From Chlamydoabsidia padenii (Eukaryota > Mucoromycota > Mucoromycetes > Mucorales > Cunninghamellaceae): a stretch of 64,000 nt of DNA. The stretch's first letter is position 1; each line of letters begins with the position of its first letter. Positions 60,764 through 64,000 of this stretch are shown piece after piece. The translations under genes and the position numbers were made by a program. The DNA is taken from contig JAIWND010000023.1 in assembly GCA_025330725.1 (NCBI GenBank), forward strand, positions 186,001-250,000. Reading direction: 5' to 3'. A model generated the notes under the pieces. It made no database searches, was not told the origin of the DNA, and saw only the letters and a program-made list of their open reading frames with translations.

Positions 60764-61521
60764 ATGAAAACACAAAACATTGCTTTGTATGCTGCTGGTG
60801 CGGCTGCTGTATTTGGTGTCGGCTATCTCATATACTTTGACTACAAGCGTCAAAACGACCCTGAATTCAAGAAACAATTAAGTAAGTTTATAAAAAATAA
60901 AAAATAAAAAATAAACTTTTTTATGGGGGACGATCTATCTAACTTGACTTTATTAATATATAGAACGGGAACGAAAAAAGGCCGCCAAGATTGCCAAGGC
61001 CTCTGAAGAAGAAGACAAGAACGCCAAGATCAAGTTGATTGAAACTGTGATTACTGCAGCTGCTCATGAAACCTATCCTAAAACACCTGAAGATATGGAA
61101 AAATACTTTATGGCTCAAGTGGCTGAAGGTGAAGCATTATGTGCTAAAGGTAAAACATTATAAAACAGATGGATAAAGGAAATTGACTAATCGTGCTCAT
61201 GTTGCAATGTCTCTTTTTTTTGGGGGGGAACGATCTTATATAGGTGAACAATACTACAATGATGCCGTTTTGCCTTTCTACAAGGCCATCAAGGTTTACC
61301 CCGCTCCTTTGGAATTGATCGACATTTACCAAAAGACGTTGCCTCAACCTGTTGTTGAAACCGTTGTCAACATCTTGGCTATCGAAGTAAGTCGAGCAAA
61401 ACGTGGTGGGGGGAAGGGAATTACAATGAAGGAACATGAATTAACAATACTTTCAACTTTTTATGTAATATAGCAACAAGCAGCTGAAGCTCAAAGTGCT
61501 GGTGACATTCCTGTAGAATAG
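60764..61521 (+). CDS. TOM20: TOM20 mitochondrial import receptor subunit
   Basis: Start taken at 60764 (MKTQNIALYAAGAAAVFGVG), giving an N-terminal membrane anchor followed by the charged stretch YFDYKRQNDPEFKKQLKRER. Further marks are KIKLIETVITAAAHETYPKT, GEQYYNDAVLPFYKAIKVYP and YQKTLPQPVVETVVNILAIE, typical of Tom20's TPR-like receptor domain. About 155 residues, the family size. Four exons join in frame. It is held in the outer mitochondrial membrane and recognises presequences. An upstream in-frame ATG at 60725 would add 13 residues; I prefer 60764, because the intervening sequence looks like a C/T-rich leader. Confidence 0.92.
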
Positions 61522-61900
61522 ATTACATAGACCATATAGAAATTATTAAACCTTCCTCACGTCTCTCTATTTTTTTTTTGTCCAAGGCTTTGTGGTCACC
61601 ATCAATCAATGGGTTGTGAGCAAGGTCTTTCTGTTTGTATAATATTTAATAAAAGCCACCCTTTTACTCTTGAAAAAGTATCATAAAGGACATGGGTAGT
61701 ATTATGGCTATCTTTGGTGGTCTACTAATGCTTCTAGAGCTCGAGTCCCTTTTTTCAAAGGTAGTCGGGCTTTACATGTAGCAGCTTTTAAAACATAATC
61801 GGTTTTCCAAATCCATTCGGCTTTTTAATAAAAACACACTCGGGTGTTCAAACATAATCGGCTAAATAATATTCCGCACTACGGGAAAAGTTGAAAATAT

Positions 61901-61949
61901 GATCCATATTGGATCCATATTGGATCCATATTTTGCTAAAATATGGATC
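61901..61949. repeat. Two tandem 11-bp copies and a palindrome (GATCCATATT)
   Basis: Two GATCCATATTG copies are followed by a perfect 12-bp inverted repeat, GATCCATATTTT-GCT-AAAATATGGATC, with a 3-nt loop; it could fold as a hairpin. Confidence 0.85.
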
Positions 61950-61960
61950 AAATGTGCCAG

Positions 61961-62128
61961 GCCGAGTGTAACGAGCAGAGTCTCTAATTGAAATGCAGCC
62001 ACGCCCAGTGTAACTGGCAAAAAAAAGTTCAAATGCCGTTTTTTGCCCAGTGCAACTCATTAGAAAAAATTCACACACCGGTCTATGCCCAGTGTAATGA
62101 CAGGCAAGCAGGGTGTAACTTGCAGTGA
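61961..62128. repeat. 42-bp degenerate tandem repeat
   Basis: Repeat starts (GCC(C/G)AGTG(T/C)AA) fall at 61961, 62003, 62045 and 62087: three consecutive spacings of exactly 42 bp. A half-period copy follows at 62108 (21 bp). About four units, strongly diverged outside the first 13 bp. Confidence 0.8.
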
Positions 62129-62407
62129 TGTCGTTTAAGCCGAATACTACTCAAAGTAGGACCAACATTGTATCATGGAACAAGGAGAACCTTTCTTTTC
62201 AGAACGAAAAGTTTTTTTTATAAACTCTAAAAATTTTTTTCAAAAAAAAAAAGTAGCCCCAATTAATCAATAGTGTGAATAGCAGTGTTGATATACATTA
62301 GAATAGTAGTGGTAATATATATTGATGTTATCAAGACTAATCATTATTTTATTAAGATATTGCAATATATAACATTTAAATAATACTACAGAGATAAAGA
62401 GCTATAA

Positions 62408-62694
62408 CTAGTGGGAGGGGTATCTAATGTGTGAGATGTAAGTAGGGATCCCAGCAGAGTACCAAGTGTTGCAAGGATGTCCAGCATTACCTACAAAGAC
62501 AAAGTCATTCAAAGGAAAGAAAATGAGAGGTCTAGTGTGATTCTGATTTACTTCACCACTACTCCAGTCCCTGTGTTTTGTTTACTCTAGATTACCTTTT
62601 ACTTTGCTTGTCCATTGCCCGGTGTTTGCATGATCATGATGAAAAGTGAAGGAAAGGAAAAGAAGGAAGACAAAAAAAGGAGGCGCGGCCCCAT
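62408..62694 (-). other. Possible small gene or relict exon, unrecognised
   Basis: A minus-strand open stretch ends GNAGHPCNTWYSAGIP, then TYISHIRYPSH, then a stop at 62408-62410. The donor-acceptor pair GTAATC...TTTGTAG would join an upstream piece, ANTGQWTSKVK, in frame. An ATG at 62694 with a hydrophobic start (MGPRLLFLSSFFSF) lies in another frame. A variant of the recurrent element (ACGGAAATTGAATTTT) lies near 62722. I could not settle one model; it may be a small secreted protein or a relict. Confidence 0.3.
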
Positions 62695-62789
62695 TTAAAA
62701 AAAAAAAAAAAAAAAAAAAAACGGAAATTGAATTTTACTTTATTAACATAAAAAGGAGTTTGAATTCATGCATGTAAGTTATTCAAGAA

Positions 62790-63729
62790 TCAAACCCTTC
62801 TTTTCTTTGAAGGTCCTGCTGCCATGACATCAGGAGGTCCCTTGGTTTTTGTTGCTGTTGTTGTTGCTGGTGTTGTTGCTGATGTTGTTGCCTTTCTTGA
62901 TCTTGGCTGGGAAGGTCCCGGTGTGCTGCGCACTTCAACAGGGGTGAGACATACAAGGTCAGGGGAAGGTTCCCGGTCACTGGCCGTGTATACAGAAGAT
63001 GGGGTGGGGGAGGCACCACTATTTTTTTCAAAAAAAAAAAAGTCAGCATTGACGTTGTCGGTTTTACACTACTTACTACGCAGCTTCCATGAGAGATGTC
63101 ATACTAGCAGTTTCATCCATGTCATGCTGAGGACCCTTGTTTACCCGAGTCCTTTTGGCGTTCTTGATTCTGATCGAGAACAGCCGTTTTGCGATCCAAT
63201 CGCGGGAGCACTGGCCAAGGTAAACACCAATTTGATTGGCACTTGCCGTCAATTCACTGACCATTCTTTTTTGCATGATCTTGTTCAAGTTCTTCCACGA
63301 CATGGTTGGATTTCCTTCTTGATCAGGCACGTACGAAGATGGTGGAATCTTTTCGACGATGTCCTCCACCCAGGCTGTTAGACTATCATATGCCCCTTCA
63401 ATTTCTTCTTCTGTTTTTTCTTGCCCATCTTCGCGCGGGTTTCTCCTCCAATGTTGGCGGATGAGACCGATAACCACTTCCTTGAACTGGGGTTGACCAC
63501 GACCTTGCTTCATTGGAGGTATTTTGACAAGATTGAGAGGAGCAGCTACTTCACCAGTAGAACGAGTTGAAGACAATTCGTTGGCGACAGTATGTTGGGC
63601 TATACTAGAAATATCGCCTTCCATACGCTCCAATCTATCACCCTGTTCAGCCAGTTTTGCATAAATGATAGCACAAACGGCGGTGGATGGATCTTGGTGG
63701 TTTGCTGTCGCGCTGTTGTTGGGTCTCAT
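62790..63729 (-). CDS. Unrecognised protein with coiled N-terminus and C-terminal nuclear signal
   Basis: The first exon starts at ATG 63729 (MRPNNSATANHQDPSTAVC) and runs to a donor GTA|GTAAGT near 63075. The last exon follows an acceptor near 63021 and continues in frame as YGASPTPSSVYTASDREPSP to a TGA at 62790. About 290 residues. The N-terminus is helical with a possible coiled coil (AKLAEQGDRLERMEGDISSI). A middle region has GLIRQHWRRNP, EEIEGAYDSLTAWVEDIVEK and ANQIGVYLGQCSRDWIAKRL, plausibly helical and DNA- or protein-binding. The tail is Thr/Ala/Pro-rich and ends PSKKRRV, a classic-looking nuclear localisation signal. I do not recognise the family. An intron-exon alternative in another frame (Gln/His-rich) exists but lacks the NLS. 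Confidence 0.6.
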
Positions 63730-64000
63730 GGGGAAAAACAAATGAATTAAAGAGTCAAAGTAAAGGAAAGAGTAAAATTAAAGAAAAGAGTAAAGAAAAG
63801 AAAAGAGTAAAAGTAAAGATAAGATAGAAACTGAATGATTATTGAACCCTGATTAAGGTTGTAGCGGGATTTGAAACCCCCTTTTTTGTCTTCTCAGATT
63901 TCTTTCTTCTTTTACTTTTATTTTTTGTTCTTTACTCTTTACTCTTCACTTTTTACTTTTTACTCTTTGCTCTTTGCTTTTTTTTTTTATTTACTCTTTG
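63730..64000. promoter_or_regulatory. Probable divergent promoter at window end
   Basis: The recurrent element GCGGGATTTGAAACC (63864-63878) sits between an A/G-rich tract (63740-63825) and a C/T-rich tract (63890-64000). Both are rich in TTACTCTTT or its complement. This fits two divergent genes with C/T-rich leaders, the second beginning past the window end. Confidence 0.5.
63864..63878 (+). promoter_or_regulatory. Recurrent element GCGGGATTTGAAACC
   Basis: About 135-150 bp upstream of the unrecognised gene's ATG. Confidence 0.6.

Larger units (their letters stand above)
61522..62407. repeat. Decayed repeat region with a 42-bp minisatellite
   Basis: No intact gene. Scattered AATCGGC/ATTCGGC steps occur near 61855 and 62132, with tandem GATCCATATTG copies and a palindrome at 61901-61949 and a 42-bp array at 61961-62128. 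A minus-strand open frame with 14-residue periodicity crosses the array. It is likely a decayed transposon or minisatellite; no family identified. Confidence 0.45.

Overview
The window is nuclear DNA from a filamentous fungus, most likely an early-diverging one (Mucoromycota, probably Mucorales). Nearly every gene is broken by short GT-AG introns, mostly 50-120 bp. Spacers are AT-rich with long poly-A/poly-T runs, 5' leaders are C/T-rich, and genes are packed a few hundred bp apart. I could not fix genus or species. Twenty-eight protein genes were modelled by joining exons in frame across visible splice sites. I found no rRNA, tRNA or CRISPR.

Layout. 1-6166: 3' end of a tubulin-cofactor-E gene, the PP2A scaffold subunit (minus) and a divergent S6K/Psk1-like AGC kinase. 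6373-9780: a complete Mutator-like (MULE) DNA transposon with about 150 bp inverted repeats, a 9-bp target duplication and a five-exon transposase with no visible lesion. 9781-12831: gene-poor, with a two-exon gene fragment, a TA/TG microsatellite and a bHLH factor. 12832-19211: carnitine acetyltransferase and the mitochondrial acylcarnitine carrier in tandem, then LIS1/PAC1. 20423-31266: a SLC35C2-like transporter, an eEF1A-lysine-methyltransferase-4-like enzyme, a phage/bacterial-type ATP DNA ligase with a mitochondrial-looking leader, RRP8 and NUP84/NUP107. 31642-40354: vacuolar Ca2+/H+ exchanger, ARP3, NMN adenylyltransferase, and serine palmitoyltransferase subunit LCB2. 40923-53693: DH-domain RhoGEF, membrane-anchored GDSL phospholipase, TMEM234 homologue, phosphoglycerate dehydrogenase and DNA polymerase alpha. 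54107-61521: TRM44, a mucin-like membrane protein, a PPxY-motif membrane protein, an APQ12-like protein and TOM20. 61522-64000: a decayed repeat region with a 42-bp minisatellite, a possible small gene, and an unrecognised gene ending in a nuclear-localisation-like tail.

Most genes are unrelated housekeeping functions. The exception is the carnitine shuttle pair at 12832-16833. Its acetyltransferase carries both a mitochondrial leader and a peroxisomal C-terminus, and the carrier that moves its product across the mitochondrial membrane is the next gene.

The strongest signal not explained by genes is a recurrent short element, consensus near (T/G)CGGGATTTGAA(A/T)TT. It lies about 60-150 bp upstream of the start codon of roughly half the genes, on either strand, and looks like a shared promoter element.
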